A DNA stretch of 64,000 nt from Ruixingdingia sedimenti. GTDB taxonomy: Bacteria > Pseudomonadota > Alphaproteobacteria > Rhodobacterales > Rhodobacteraceae. Location of the stretch: assembly GCF_031432425.1 (NCBI RefSeq), contig NZ_JAVKPH010000007.1:118832-182831 (forward strand), written 5' to 3'. Made by a program: the position numbers and the translations under genes. The notes below the pieces were generated by a model that did not search any database, was not told the DNA's origin, and worked only from the letters and a program-made list of their open reading frames with translations. Within the stretch, counting starts at the first letter, position 1, and each line of letters opens with the position of its first letter. Of the stretch, positions 42,003-51,071 are shown in pieces.

Positions 42003-42461
42003 ATGTTGCGCAAACTGTTGCCGGTGCTTCTGGGTCTGGTCGGTCTCGGGCTTGGTGCGGGGGCGGGGATCCTGCTGCGCCCGCCGCCCGCCGAACCCGC
42101 GGCAGAGGCCCCGCCCCCCCCGCCGGCCGAGGAAAAGCCGCGCGATTACGTGCGCATGAACAACCAGTTCGTCGTGCCGGTAGTCGAGGACGGGCGCGTC
42201 GTGTCGCTGGTGATCCTGTCGCTGAGCCTCGAGGTGGAAACCGGCGGGTCCGAAGGCGTCTACGCGCGCGAGCCCAAGCTGCGCGACGCTTTCCTGCAGA
42301 TCCTGTTCGACCATGCCAATACCGGCGGCTTCCGCGGCAGTTTCACCGATGGTTCGAACATGACGATCCTGCGCGCGGCGCTGCGCGAGGCGGCCGTGCG
42401 GGTTCTGGGGCCGCTGGTGACGGATGTGCTGATCGTCGACATCGTGCGCCAGGACAGCTAG
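42003..42461 (+). CDS. Second FliL-type single-pass membrane protein, after flgH
   Basis: This 152-residue product has a membrane segment (about residues 5-25), a proline-rich linker with PPPPPAEEKP, and a periplasmic domain. That domain contains YVRMNNQFVVPVVEDGRVVS and REAAVRVLGPLVTDVLIVDI. The layout fits FliL-family proteins that support the stator, but the sequence differs clearly from the canonical fliL at 51.4-51.9 kb. It ends the plus-strand rod operon. Its stop overlaps the stop of the convergent gene within a CTAG. Confidence 0.85.
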   Translation: MLRKLLPVLLGLVGLGLGAGAGILLRPPPAEPAAEAPPPPPAEEKPRDYVRMNNQFVVPVVEDGRVVSLVILSLSLEVETGGSEGVYAREPKLRDAFLQILFDHANTGGFRGSFTDGSNMTILRAALREAAVRVLGPLVTDVLIVDIVRQDS

Positions 42462-42787
42462 CGCCGCTTGCCGTCCCGCAACCGCGCCAGCGCCTCTGCC
42501 CGGCCGAAGGCCGCCCGCGCGGCATCCTGCGCCGTCATCCATTCCGCCGTCTGCCGGGCAAGCGTGGTGTTGAGATCCCTCCGCCGCGCCTCGGCCCATT
42601 GCTGATGCCGCAGATCGGCCAGCATCAGCGCCATATCCGCCGTATCCGCGGGCGGGGCCGTGGCGAGGCCGGCCAGATGCGCGCGGGTCTGCGCCATCGC
42701 CTCCGCCCGGGCGCGCAACTGGCCGAGTTCATGGTCGCGGATCATCCCCGCCAGAACGGCAAGGCGCACCAGCCGCGGATCCTTCAT
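42458..42787 (-). CDS. Small coiled-coil protein downstream of flhB (FliJ candidate)
   Basis: I do not recognise the family with certainty. The ATG at 42787 overlaps the flhB stop by 4 bases and gives 109 residues. They are rich in A, R and L, with heptad-like helices (LGQLRARAEAMAQTRAHLAG and RRRDLNTTLARQTAEWMTAQ). FliJ, the coiled-coil stalk that works with FliI, is otherwise missing from the window, and FliJ sequences diverge widely. The size is slightly below the usual 140. The proposal rests on architecture and context. Confidence 0.8.
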   Translation of the reverse strand: MKDPRLVRLAVLAGMIRDHELGQLRARAEAMAQTRAHLAGLATAPPADTADMALMLADLRHQQWAEARRRDLNTTLARQTAEWMTAQDAARAAFGRAEALARLRDGKRR

Positions 42788-43866
42788 TTTTTGCCCCTTT
42801 CCCGCGCGCGCTGCCGCATGCGTTCGGCAAACCGGATCGCGGCGGCCACGGCGCGGTAATGTTCGCGCCGGATTTCCGTGCCCACCGCGACCGTGGCATG
42901 GATCGCCCGCGCGGTCGGCGGGTCGCGGTGGATCGGCACCCCGGCCTCTGCCGCGCGGTCGCGGATGCGGGCGGCGATCTCGTCCACCCCCTTGGCCAGG
43001 CAGATCGGCGCATGCCTGTCCTGCCGGTTCCACTTCAGCGCCACCGCGTAATGGGTGGGGTTGACGATCACCACATCGGCCCGGGGCACATCGGCGAGCA
43101 TCCGGTTCATCGCGATTTCCGTCCCGCGCTGGCGCCGCTGCGCCTTGATATGGGGGTCGCCCTCGGCGTTCTTGACCTCATCGGTCATTTCCTTGCGGGT
43201 CATCCGGTGGCGGCGGCGGTGATCGAACCGCTGCCACAGCAGGTCGGCCAGGCCGACCACGCCCTGCACCGCCAGGACGATGGCGAGGAATCCGGCCAGC
43301 ATCCGCAACAGCACCGCCACCGCCTGCGCCGGTTCGAGGTGGAGCACCCCGCGCAGGCTGTCGAACTGATCCGAGAGGTAGAGCGCCATCACCGTGGACA
43401 CCGCCAGCATCTTCAGCACGCTTTTGGCGAATTCGACCAGCCCCGACAGGCCGAAACGGTTCTTGATCCCCCGGATCGGCGAAATCCGCGACAGTTTCGG
43501 CAACAGCTTGTCCGGCGCGAACACCAGCCCTCGCAGCGCGACCAGCGCCACGATCACCGCCGCCATGGGCAACAGGAAAAACGGCAGGATCCCGGCCATC
43601 CCCGCCGCGATCCCCGCAGGCAGGGCCGCGCCGCCCCCGAACAGCGCGGGCGCAAGGCTGTCCGCCTGGTCGAGCAGCACCGCCCCCGCCTGCGCCGCCG
43701 CCGACAGCGCCCGGGGGCCCAGGGCCAGTGCCGCCAGCAGGAACCCGCCATAGGCCGCCGCGGTCAGCAGGTCCTGCTGGCGGGGAATGTCGCCCTTTTC
43801 GCGCGCCTCTTCGAGTTTTCGCTCGCTCGGGTCGAATTCCTTCTCTGCGCCGTCTTCCTCGCTCAT
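42784..43866 (-). CDS. flhB: Flagellar export switch protein FlhB
   Basis: FlhB is the export-gate protein that changes substrate class when the hook is finished. The ATG at 43866 gives 360 residues. The N-terminus is EKEFDPSERKLEEAREKGDI, followed by four membrane segments between about residues 30 and 210. The cytoplasmic domain holds the self-cleaving NPTH near residue 269 in VVIVNPTHYAVALKW. Its start overlaps the fliR stop by 4 bases. Confidence 0.96.
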   Translation of the reverse strand: MSEEDGAEKEFDPSERKLEEAREKGDIPRQQDLLTAAAYGGFLLAALALGPRALSAAAQAGAVLLDQADSLAPALFGGGAALPAGIAAGMAGILPFFLLPMAAVIVALVALRGLVFAPDKLLPKLSRISPIRGIKNRFGLSGLVEFAKSVLKMLAVSTVMALYLSDQFDSLRGVLHLEPAQAVAVLLRMLAGFLAIVLAVQGVVGLADLLWQRFDHRRRHRMTRKEMTDEVKNAEGDPHIKAQRRQRGTEIAMNRMLADVPRADVVIVNPTHYAVALKWNRQDRHAPICLAKGVDEIAARIRDRAAEAGVPIHRDPPTARAIHATVAVGTEIRREHYRAVAAAIRFAERMRQRARERGKK

Positions 43867-44633
43867 CGCGGCACCGAAAAGGGGGCGTCGAGAAAGCCGT
43901 GCAGCACCGACAGCCAGACCGCCAGCATCCCCGGCACGGTGAGCATCAGCAGGATCAGCCCCCCTGCCGTCAACGCGGGTGCGCCGATGAAAGACACCAT
44001 CAGTTGCGGCATCGCCCGGTTGATGGCACCAAGTGCTGCGTTGTAGATCACCGAGGCGATCAGGAACGGCGCCGCAAGGGTGAAGCCGAGCGCGAACATC
44101 CGCGCCACCTGCGCCAGCCCCCAGGCGGCGGCATCGGCAGCCAGCGGAAAGCGCCCGGGCGGCAGCAGGTCGTAGGACAGCAGAAATGCCTCTGCCACCC
44201 GCACATGCAGCCCCAGGCTCGCCGCCAGCGCGAGGCCCGAAACCGTCAGCACATGGCCGATGGCCGGTTGCGGTTCGGCCCCCGCGCCGCCGAGGATCTG
44301 CGACAGCGACACCGCCTGCGCCGCCATCGTCCCCGCCACCTGCAATGCGAGGAACAGCAGCCGGAACCCGGCCCCGAGCAACAGGCCCGCCGCAGCCTCC
44401 GCCAGCAGGGGGGCGGCGCCTTGGGGCGCGGCCTGCGGGTCGATGGCGGGGGCGACGACGGCGGTGAAGGCCAGCGTCAGCACCAGCTTCACCCGCGCCG
44501 GCACCGCCTGTTCGCCAAAGGCGGGCAGCAGCGCCATCGCCCCACCGGTGCGCAGGAACACCAGCACCGCCGCCCAGGCAAAGCCCTCGCCCAGGTCCAG
44601 CAGCGCCGCCAGCGCCCCGACCATCCCGGTCAT
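43863..44633 (-). CDS. fliR: Flagellar export gate protein FliR
   Basis: FliR is a membrane subunit of the export channel. The 256-residue product has about six hydrophobic segments, with recognisable FAWAAVLVFLRTGGAMALLP at residues 15-34, MAAQAVSLSQILGG near 90 and NAALGAINRAMPQLMVSFIG near 200. It overlaps flhA upstream by 4 bases and flhB downstream by 4, forming a flhA-fliR-flhB export-gate operon. Confidence 0.96.
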   Translation of the reverse strand: MTGMVGALAALLDLGEGFAWAAVLVFLRTGGAMALLPAFGEQAVPARVKLVLTLAFTAVVAPAIDPQAAPQGAAPLLAEAAAGLLLGAGFRLLFLALQVAGTMAAQAVSLSQILGGAGAEPQPAIGHVLTVSGLALAASLGLHVRVAEAFLLSYDLLPPGRFPLAADAAAWGLAQVARMFALGFTLAAPFLIASVIYNAALGAINRAMPQLMVSFIGAPALTAGGLILLMLTVPGMLAVWLSVLHGFLDAPFSVPR

Positions 44634-46711
44634 GCCGCCACCACGCCCAAAAGCGCGGGCCGCGCCTCCATCCCGATCTCGTCATAGGACAGCACCGGCG
44701 CGGGCAGCCCGCGCGCCGCCAGCACCGTGCGCAGGAACCGCCGCCGCAGCGCCGATGTCACCAGCGCCGGCACCGCCCCCGTTTCCGCCGCCCGCGTCAG
44801 CCGGTCCGCCAGCGCATTGCCGAGCCGGTTGAACTGATCCGGCGGCAAAGCCACGTCCTGCAAGCCCCGCTCGCCGTCGATCTGATAGCGGGCGAAGGTC
44901 GCCTCCCATTCCGGCGCCAGCTGGATGAGCGGGATCGTCCCGTCCGCGCGTTTCAGTTCCGCCACCAGCTGGAACCCGAGCCGCCGGCGGACATGTTCGC
45001 AGATCGCCTCGGCCGGCAGCGGCGCGCCGCGCAGTTCCGCGATCGCCTCGAGGATCAGCGGCAGGTTGCGGATCGACACCCGTTCCTCCAGCAGCAGCCG
45101 CAGCACCGCCAGCAGCACATCGACCGGCACCTTGTCGGGCACCAGTTCATCCAGCAGCCGCCGGTTCGCCGCCGCGCGCTGCGGATCGGACAGGTTGGTG
45201 AATTCATCCAGCAGCCGCCGCAGGCCCTTGAGCGTCAGAAGCCGCGCCATGTTGGTCTTGAGCACCTCCAGCAGATGCGTCGCCAGCACCTCGGCCGGCG
45301 ACACCACCGTCAGCCCGGCCAGCGCCGCCTCTTCCTGCGTGTCGGGCCAGATCCAGCGGGCGGGCGCGCCATAGACGGGCTCGCGCACGTCCTCGCCCGG
45401 GGGGGCGGCGGCGGTGCCGTCGGGCAGCAGCAGCATCGCCCGGTCCGGCATCAGCCGGTCGCGCACCTGTTCGACCCCCTGAATGCGGATGCGATACGTG
45501 CCCGGCGGCAGGGCGGGTTCGTCCGTGAGGCGGATTTCCGGCAGGATCAGCCCGAAGGCAGAGGCCACATGCGTGCGGATATTGGCGATCCGCGCGTCGA
45601 GGCCCGTCGCCGGGTCGAGGATCATCGCCACCAGATCCGGCGCGAATTCGACATGGATGTCGTCGAAATCCAGCACATCGCCAAGCGGGCGGGGTTTGGG
45701 CGCCTCTGCGGCCACATCTTCCTCTGCCGCCGGGGGGGCGCGGCGGGCCATGGCCCAGGCCGCCCCGCCCAGACCCAGGGCCGCGGCCATGAACGGCAGG
45801 AACGGCAGCCCCGGCACCACCGCGAACAGCGCCATCAGCGCCGCGACCGTCCCCAACGCGGCCGGATAGCGGCCGAGTTGCGAAAACACCGCCGTTTCCG
45901 TCGCCTCTTTCGACCCGCCCCGCGCCAGCAGCAGCGCCGCCGCGACCGAGGTGATGACGGCCGGGATCTGGCTGACCAGCCCGTCGCCCACGGTGAGGAT
46001 CGCATAGGTCTCGAACGCGCGGGCGACATCCATCCCGTGCACGCCGATCCCCATGAACAGCCCGACGATGATGTTCAGCCCGGTGATCAGCAGCCCCGCG
46101 ACGGCATCGCCCTTGACGAATTTCGACGCCCCGTCGAGCGAGCCGAAAAAGGTCGTCTCGGCCAGTTCGCGTTCGCGCCGCGCCTTGGCCTCGGCATGGT
46201 CGATGGCGCCCGCCGACATGTCGCTGTCGATCGCCAGCTGCCGCCCCGGCATCCCGTCCAGCGCGAACCGCGCGCCGACCTCGGCCATCCGCCCGGCGCC
46301 CTTGGTGATGACCATGAAGTTCACGATCATCAGCACGCAGAAGATCACCACCCCCAGAAGGACCGAGCCGCCCATGATGAAGCTCGCGAATCCCTCGATC
46401 ACCGAACCGGCGGCATGGGTGCCGGTATGGCCCTGCCCGATGATCAGCTTGGTGGACGAGACGTTGAGCGACAGCCGCAGCAGCAGCGAGGCGAGAAGGA
46501 TGGTGGGGAAGGCCGAAAAGTCCAGCGGCCGTTCGATGAACAGCGTAACCGTGAACATCAGCACTGCAAGCGCGAAGGAAACTGCCAGCCCAACATCCAG
46601 CATCCAGGCCGGCACCGGCAGCACCATCATGATGATGACCGCCATCAGCGCCAGCGCCAGCAGCACCGTGGGCCGGTAGAGATCGCGCAGGGTCAGGCGC
46701 ATCTGCGGCAT
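44630..46711 (-). CDS. flhA: Flagellar export gate protein FlhA
   Basis: FlhA forms the nonameric export-gate ring. The 693-residue product has eight membrane segments in the first 330 residues. The family hallmark GARFALDGMPGRQLAIDSDM lies near residue 146, followed by a large cytoplasmic domain with VVSPAEVLATHLLEVLKTNM near 475. The C-terminus ends YDEIGMEARPALLGVVAA. Length is standard. The gene starts one base after the transglycosylase stop and overlaps fliR by 4 bases. Confidence 0.97.
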   Translation of the reverse strand: MPQMRLTLRDLYRPTVLLALALMAVIIMMVLPVPAWMLDVGLAVSFALAVLMFTVTLFIERPLDFSAFPTILLASLLLRLSLNVSSTKLIIGQGHTGTHAAGSVIEGFASFIMGGSVLLGVVIFCVLMIVNFMVITKGAGRMAEVGARFALDGMPGRQLAIDSDMSAGAIDHAEAKARRERELAETTFFGSLDGASKFVKGDAVAGLLITGLNIIVGLFMGIGVHGMDVARAFETYAILTVGDGLVSQIPAVITSVAAALLLARGGSKEATETAVFSQLGRYPAALGTVAALMALFAVVPGLPFLPFMAAALGLGGAAWAMARRAPPAAEEDVAAEAPKPRPLGDVLDFDDIHVEFAPDLVAMILDPATGLDARIANIRTHVASAFGLILPEIRLTDEPALPPGTYRIRIQGVEQVRDRLMPDRAMLLLPDGTAAAPPGEDVREPVYGAPARWIWPDTQEEAALAGLTVVSPAEVLATHLLEVLKTNMARLLTLKGLRRLLDEFTNLSDPQRAAANRRLLDELVPDKVPVDVLLAVLRLLLEERVSIRNLPLILEAIAELRGAPLPAEAICEHVRRRLGFQLVAELKRADGTIPLIQLAPEWEATFARYQIDGERGLQDVALPPDQFNRLGNALADRLTRAAETGAVPALVTSALRRRFLRTVLAARGLPAPVLSYDEIGMEARPALLGVVAA

Positions 46712-46712
46712 G

Positions 46713-47408
46713 TCAGCCCTTCCCGAAGAGCGGCGCGACCGCCCCGCCGATCAGCGCGGGCCGCATCTGCACCCGGGGCACCAGCGAGCCGATGCCCCCG
46801 CCCGCCCCCGCGCGCAGCAGCGGATAGGCGTTTGCCCCGGGCCCCGGGGCGGGCGCCTCCTGCGGGCGGAGGGTGGCCAGATGCGCCTCGAACCGGTCGC
46901 GATAGCGGATGGCGAAGACCGCGGTCCGCGAATGGAAGGCGCCCGCGGCCACCGACCAGTCGCCGCTTTCCCGATGCAGATCCAGCAGGAATCGTGCCGC
47001 ATATTGGGCATTCGCCTCGGGGTCGATCATTGCGTCGAGCGAGGGGAAGGCCCCGGCATGCCAGCGGTGGTTGATCTGGAAACAGCCGAGGTCGACATTG
47101 CGGCTGCCACTTTCCAGCACCGAACGGGCGAAGGCCAGCGCCTCTGCCGGGGTGGCGAACCAGCGCCCGTCGCCGGCGTGGTTCACCGTCCAGGGCCAGG
47201 GCCGCATCGCCGCGCCCATCCGCCGCCCGGTTTCCGTCAGCGCCACCGCGCGCAGCACCGCGACCGGCACGCCGGTCTGCGCGGCTGCCCGCGCCGCCGC
47301 CCGATCGCAGAGCGCCGCCGGGTCCGCCTGCGCGGCGGGGGCGGCCAGCAGCGCGCAGAGCCCTGCCAGCAGGCGTGGCCAGTGGGTGAACCATCCCCGT
47401 CGGATCAT
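46713..47408 (-). CDS. Flagellum-associated lytic transglycosylase (SLT type)
   Basis: This 231-residue protein has a signal peptide (LLAGLCALLAAPAAQA, cut near residue 28) and a transglycosylase domain. The catalytic-glutamate region is VAVLRAVALTETGRRM near residue 55, and the substrate-site block NVDLGCFQINHRWHAGAF lies near 104. Separate SLT enzymes such as SltF of R. sphaeroides cut peptidoglycan for the rod when FlgJ lacks a muramidase domain, as here. Location directly before flhA supports that role. Confidence 0.9.
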   Translation of the reverse strand: MIRRGWFTHWPRLLAGLCALLAAPAAQADPAALCDRAAARAAAQTGVPVAVLRAVALTETGRRMGAAMRPWPWTVNHAGDGRWFATPAEALAFARSVLESGSRNVDLGCFQINHRWHAGAFPSLDAMIDPEANAQYAARFLLDLHRESGDWSVAAGAFHSRTAVFAIRYRDRFEAHLATLRPQEAPAPGPGANAYPLLRAGAGGGIGSLVPRVQMRPALIGGAVAPLFGKG

Positions 47409-47475
47409 CCGGTGTCTCCTGCGTTCTTGCGGGTAGGGGCAGCCTCGGCGGCAATCCTTGCCAGGCGGTTTACGT

Positions 47476-49629
47476 TCATGGCCCGGTCGCCGGGCGGGGC
47501 AGGGCCTCTAACATGCGGGCCACGGCGGCCTTCTGCGCGCGCGCCTGTTCCAGCACCGCACGGCTGGCGGCGAGGGTGATTTCGGCCGGTGCAGGCTCTG
47601 GTTCTGCGGTCAGTTGCGCGGCCGCCGCCTGCCGCGGGCCGCCCTCGGGATCCATGGCGGCCCCGGGCCAGTCGCGCGCCCGCCACAGGGCCGTGGCGGC
47701 CTCTGCCCCCGATCCCGCCTCGCGCCAGGCGGCGGCGGCCTCTGCCGGGTTGCCCAGAAGGACCAGCGCCCGCGCCCGCAGCCGTGCGGCGTCAGCCCCC
47801 GTCTGGCCCTGCAACCGCCGCAGCGCGCTACGCCCGTCACGCAGCGCCAGATCCGCCTGTGCGGCGATCAGCAGCGCCGCCCCCGGGATGGCGGCATCCT
47901 CCTCCACCCAGGCCCGTGCCTCTGCGGCAAAGCCGAGGTCCAGCAGGCGGCGGGCGATGGCGGTGCGGGTGGGCGCAGGCGGCGGCGGTGCGGGTCGGGT
48001 GATCGCATGGCGCAACAGCGCGGCGTCGTCGCCGCGTTGCGCCAGGATTCGCCAGACATCGGCATGCAGCGCGGCAGGCCGGTCCGGCAGGCGTGCGAAA
48101 GCCTCGGCAAAGCGGCCGTTCGCGGCAAGGCCCAGCACCAGCGCGCGGTGGAGCGCCGGGCCATCCTCGCCCCCCTCGCCCTCGCGCGCCGCGGCCTCCA
48201 GCGCCAGAAGCGACGGCCCGTCCAGCGCCTCGCCGCGCGCGACCACGCTTTCCACCAGCGCGATCAACGCATGGGTGGCGTGGGATCCGTCCTCGGCCAC
48301 GATGGCGCGCAGCCGTCCCTCCCCCGTCGCATGCGCGCCATGGGCGAGGTCGAGCCGTGCCTCGATCATGCCGAGCGCCGCGCCATGATCCCCCGGCGCG
48401 CGGGCGATCGCATCGCCGATCGCCCGCGCGGTGCCGGCCGCGCCGATGCCGATGAAACGGTCCGCCAGACCGGGGCCGAGTGCATGGCGCAGGTGCAGCG
48501 GCAGGGCCGAAAACGCGCGGATCACCGCGTCGTTGTTCACGCGTTCTCCGGGGGGAAGGGTGGGCTGCGCCAGCACCGCCCACAGCGCCACTGCCCCGTC
48601 GCAGGCCGTCAACCCCTGCAACGGATGCGGCCCCGCCGGCGTACCGCCATCGACCAGTACCGCCAGCAGCAGAAGAAGATCCGCCCCGGGGACCGCAATC
48701 TCCATGTTTTCCAGAAGGTTGCGCGCCTCTGCCCCGAAGCCCGCATGCAGATAGAGCCGGACCAGCGCCACCACCCCCTCCGCCGAAGGCCGGTCGAATT
48801 CGCCGATCAACCCCGCGCGCAGGGGCCCGAGCGCCTCTGCCGGCGGGCCTGCGGGGGCCCAGGCCGCGAGGTCGAACAGCGCATCCGCCGGGCAGACGGC
48901 CCCATCGGCAGCGAATCCCGGCCCCGTGCCGCCATCCGCCGGCAGGATGCGCATCTGCGGCGGCGGGGGCAGGGGGGCTGCCGTGGGCGGGGCTTCGGCG
49001 GGGGGGGCAGCGGGCACCGGGGGCTGCGCGTTGCGGGGCATCTTGCCCACCGGGTCGGCGACGCCCATCGCCACCGCGCGGGCCAGCTGCGGCAGCAGGC
49101 TTTCGCGCAGTTCGGCCAGCCGCGCATCCGGTGCCGGGGGCAGATCCGGCGCAGGGACATGTTGCTGGCGCAGGGCCTCCAGCCAGTCGTAGTTGGGGCC
49201 TGCCGGGAGGCCCGGCTCGGGCCGGGGTTGCGGCGCGGCAAGCGCGGTTTCGAAGACGGAACCCGGATCCGGCGCGCCATCTCGGATGTCGATCACCAGC
49301 GTGTTCCGCGGGCCCACGAACGCCTCCGCATGGCAGGCGCAGCCGAGCCGCAGGCGCAGCAGGCCCGCCTGCGCGTCATGCTCCACCGCCGCCAGCCGGC
49401 TGCGCGGAATGCGCCGGAAGACCTGCGACAGGTCGTAGGCCAGCCCCGGCTGATCGACCCGCAGCGCATAGCCGCCATCGACCCGCCCCAACCGCCAGTC
49501 CACCGGCGCGCCGAACCGCAGCGCCAGCCGCGAGAACCCCGGATGTTCGCCCGAATCGACCCGGACCGGCGCCGCCGCCGCCCATCCCGCCGCCATCAGC
49601 CAGATCACCAGCGCCAGACGCAGCATCAC
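47476..49629 (-). CDS. Large exported protein of unknown function in the flagellar cluster
   Basis: I cannot assign a function. The 717 residues comprise a signal peptide (MMLRLALVIWLMAAGWAAAA), a beta-rich domain to about residue 125 with a close cysteine pair in LRLGCACHAEAF, and a proline-rich linker near 200-230. A long alanine-rich helical array from about 260 to 690 resembles tetratricopeptide-like repeats. The end is a helix, ASRAVLEQARAQKAAVARML. It overlaps motA by 4 bases and precedes the transglycosylase, so a periplasmic role in motor or wall passage is likely but unproven. Confidence 0.88.
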   Translation of the reverse strand: MMLRLALVIWLMAAGWAAAAPVRVDSGEHPGFSRLALRFGAPVDWRLGRVDGGYALRVDQPGLAYDLSQVFRRIPRSRLAAVEHDAQAGLLRLRLGCACHAEAFVGPRNTLVIDIRDGAPDPGSVFETALAAPQPRPEPGLPAGPNYDWLEALRQQHVPAPDLPPAPDARLAELRESLLPQLARAVAMGVADPVGKMPRNAQPPVPAAPPAEAPPTAAPLPPPPQMRILPADGGTGPGFAADGAVCPADALFDLAAWAPAGPPAEALGPLRAGLIGEFDRPSAEGVVALVRLYLHAGFGAEARNLLENMEIAVPGADLLLLLAVLVDGGTPAGPHPLQGLTACDGAVALWAVLAQPTLPPGERVNNDAVIRAFSALPLHLRHALGPGLADRFIGIGAAGTARAIGDAIARAPGDHGAALGMIEARLDLAHGAHATGEGRLRAIVAEDGSHATHALIALVESVVARGEALDGPSLLALEAAAREGEGGEDGPALHRALVLGLAANGRFAEAFARLPDRPAALHADVWRILAQRGDDAALLRHAITRPAPPPPAPTRTAIARRLLDLGFAAEARAWVEEDAAIPGAALLIAAQADLALRDGRSALRRLQGQTGADAARLRARALVLLGNPAEAAAAWREAGSGAEAATALWRARDWPGAAMDPEGGPRQAAAAQLTAEPEPAPAEITLAASRAVLEQARAQKAAVARMLEALPRPATGP

Positions 49630-50495
49630 GCGGCCTCCTGCTTGAGGGTGCGCAGCGCGTCCTCCAGATCGGCAAAGCTCGGCCGCACGTGATGCGGGGT
49701 GTTCTGGCGGCCGACCTCGATGCAGATATTCGCCGGGTGACGGTGCAGGTTCGCCACCAGAACCTCGCGGATCAGCGCGTAGAAATGCCCGTCTTCCTCC
49801 ACCACCGTGCGCACGCGCGCGGCGAAGGGGCCGACGATGCCATAGGCCAGGAACACGCCCAGGAACGTACCGACCAGCGCGCCGCCGATCATCTTGCCCA
49901 GGATCTCGGGCGGCTGGTCGATCGAGCCCATGGTCTTGATCACCCCCAACACCGCCGCGACGATGCCGAGCGCGGGCAGCGCATCGGCCACGTTCTGGAG
50001 TGCGTGGCTCGAATGCATCGCATGGTGGCCATGCGTCTCCATCCGCTTGTCGAGCACCTCTTCCACCTGATGGGGGTCGTCGTAGTTCATCGCCGCCGCG
50101 CGCATCGTGTCGCAGATCAGGTCCACCGCCTCGTGGTCCTTCGCGATCCGGGGATAGCGGGCGAAGATGGCGGAACCTTCGGGGTTCTCGATATGCTCTT
50201 CCAGCGCGACGGGGTTGGCGCGGGCGACGCGGATCAGTTCAAACAGCAGGCACAGAAGGTCGCGGTAGTCCGCGGGCTTCCATGCCGGGCCCTTGAACAC
50301 CTTGCCGATGTCCTTCAGCGTGTGTTTCACCGCCGACATGTCGTTCGACAGCAGGAAAGACCCCACCGCCGCGCCGCCGATCATGGCAAGCTCGAACGGC
50401 AGCGAATGCATGATGATCCCCATCTTGCCGCCGGCGGCGACATAGCCGCCGAAGACCATGACGAAGATCACCACGATGCCGATGATGCCGATCAT
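49626..50495 (-). CDS. motA: Flagellar stator protein MotA
   Basis: MotA is the stator subunit that, with MotB, conducts protons and drives rotation. The 289-residue product has four membrane segments (two near residues 1-50, two near 175-225). The C-terminal pair holds NVADALPALGIVAAVLGVIK and GGALVGTFLGVFLAYGIVGP. The cytoplasmic loop has FELIRVARANPVALEEHIEN near 87. motB lies 10 kb away, in the flgE unit. motA overlaps the 717-residue gene by 4 bases. Confidence 0.97.
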   Translation of the reverse strand: MIGIIGIVVIFVMVFGGYVAAGGKMGIIMHSLPFELAMIGGAAVGSFLLSNDMSAVKHTLKDIGKVFKGPAWKPADYRDLLCLLFELIRVARANPVALEEHIENPEGSAIFARYPRIAKDHEAVDLICDTMRAAAMNYDDPHQVEEVLDKRMETHGHHAMHSSHALQNVADALPALGIVAAVLGVIKTMGSIDQPPEILGKMIGGALVGTFLGVFLAYGIVGPFAARVRTVVEEDGHFYALIREVLVANLHRHPANICIEVGRQNTPHHVRPSFADLEDALRTLKQEAA

Positions 50496-50504
50496 GCGGT
50501 CCTC

Positions 50505-51071
50505 CTATTCCCGGGGGGCGAGCGCGTTGCGCCCGGCCAGAAGTGCGCTGATGGCATAGGCGCGTTCGGGGTCCATCCCCGCGAGGATGGCCGCCGCGGC
50601 CTCTGCCCGCATGCGGCCGAGGAAACCGGCGGCGAAATCCGGGTCCATCGCGGCGAACAGCAGCGCGGCGTCCCTGGGTTTCATCGTCTCGTAGACGGCG
50701 GTGAGGCGGGTCACATCCGCCTCTGCCGCGCCGTCGGCCTGGGCGATGGTGGCGGCGAGGCGGCTTTCGGCCTCTTCCAGCGCCGCGATCTGCGCCGTCA
50801 GCGCCTGTTCGGCAAGGTCGAGCGCAGCGAGCCGGTCGGCCAGCGCGGCCTCCTGCACCTGCAACCGTTCCTCGCGCGCCGATAGCGCCTGTGCCAGCGC
50901 CTCGGGCGGGGCCTCGCAGACCTGCGCGGCCTGCGGTGCGGGCGGCTCTGCCGGGGCGAGCGCCCGCGCCTCCTGCACGCCGAGGCCGATGCGGATCGCG
51001 CCCGACGCCGCCAGCAACCCCGCCAGCACCATCAGCGCGCCGCGCCGCCGCGGTTTCCGGCCCGCCGTCAT
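50505..51071 (-). CDS. MotE-like periplasmic coiled-coil protein
   Basis: The ATG at 51071 gives 188 residues with an N-terminal membrane anchor (about 13-33, ALMVLAGLLAASGAIRIGL) and a coiled coil near 70-115. A C-terminal MgtE-N-like segment reads VYETMKPRDAALLFAAMDPD and MRAEAAAAILAGMDPERAYA. This layout matches MotE, described as a chaperone for the periplasmic motility protein MotC in rhizobia; motC is not seen here. It precedes motA by 9 bases and overlaps the coiled-coil gene upstream by 4. Confidence 0.84.
   Translation of the reverse strand: MTAGRKPRRRGALMVLAGLLAASGAIRIGLGVQEARALAPAEPPAPQAAQVCEAPPEALAQALSAREERLQVQEAALADRLAALDLAEQALTAQIAALEEAESRLAATIAQADGAAEADVTRLTAVYETMKPRDAALLFAAMDPDFAAGFLGRMRAEAAAAILAGMDPERAYAISALLAGRNALAPRE

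Noticed and set aside
47444..47464. Sigma-54 type promoter before the flagellar transglycosylase
   Set aside because: On the minus strand TGGC and TTGC occur, but the GG-GC distance is 8 rather than 10 bases.
47614..49692. Long antisense frame over the 717-residue gene
   Set aside because: The minus-strand reading has a signal peptide, a normal domain layout and a 4-base overlap with motA. The plus-strand reading is arginine/glutamine-rich shadow.
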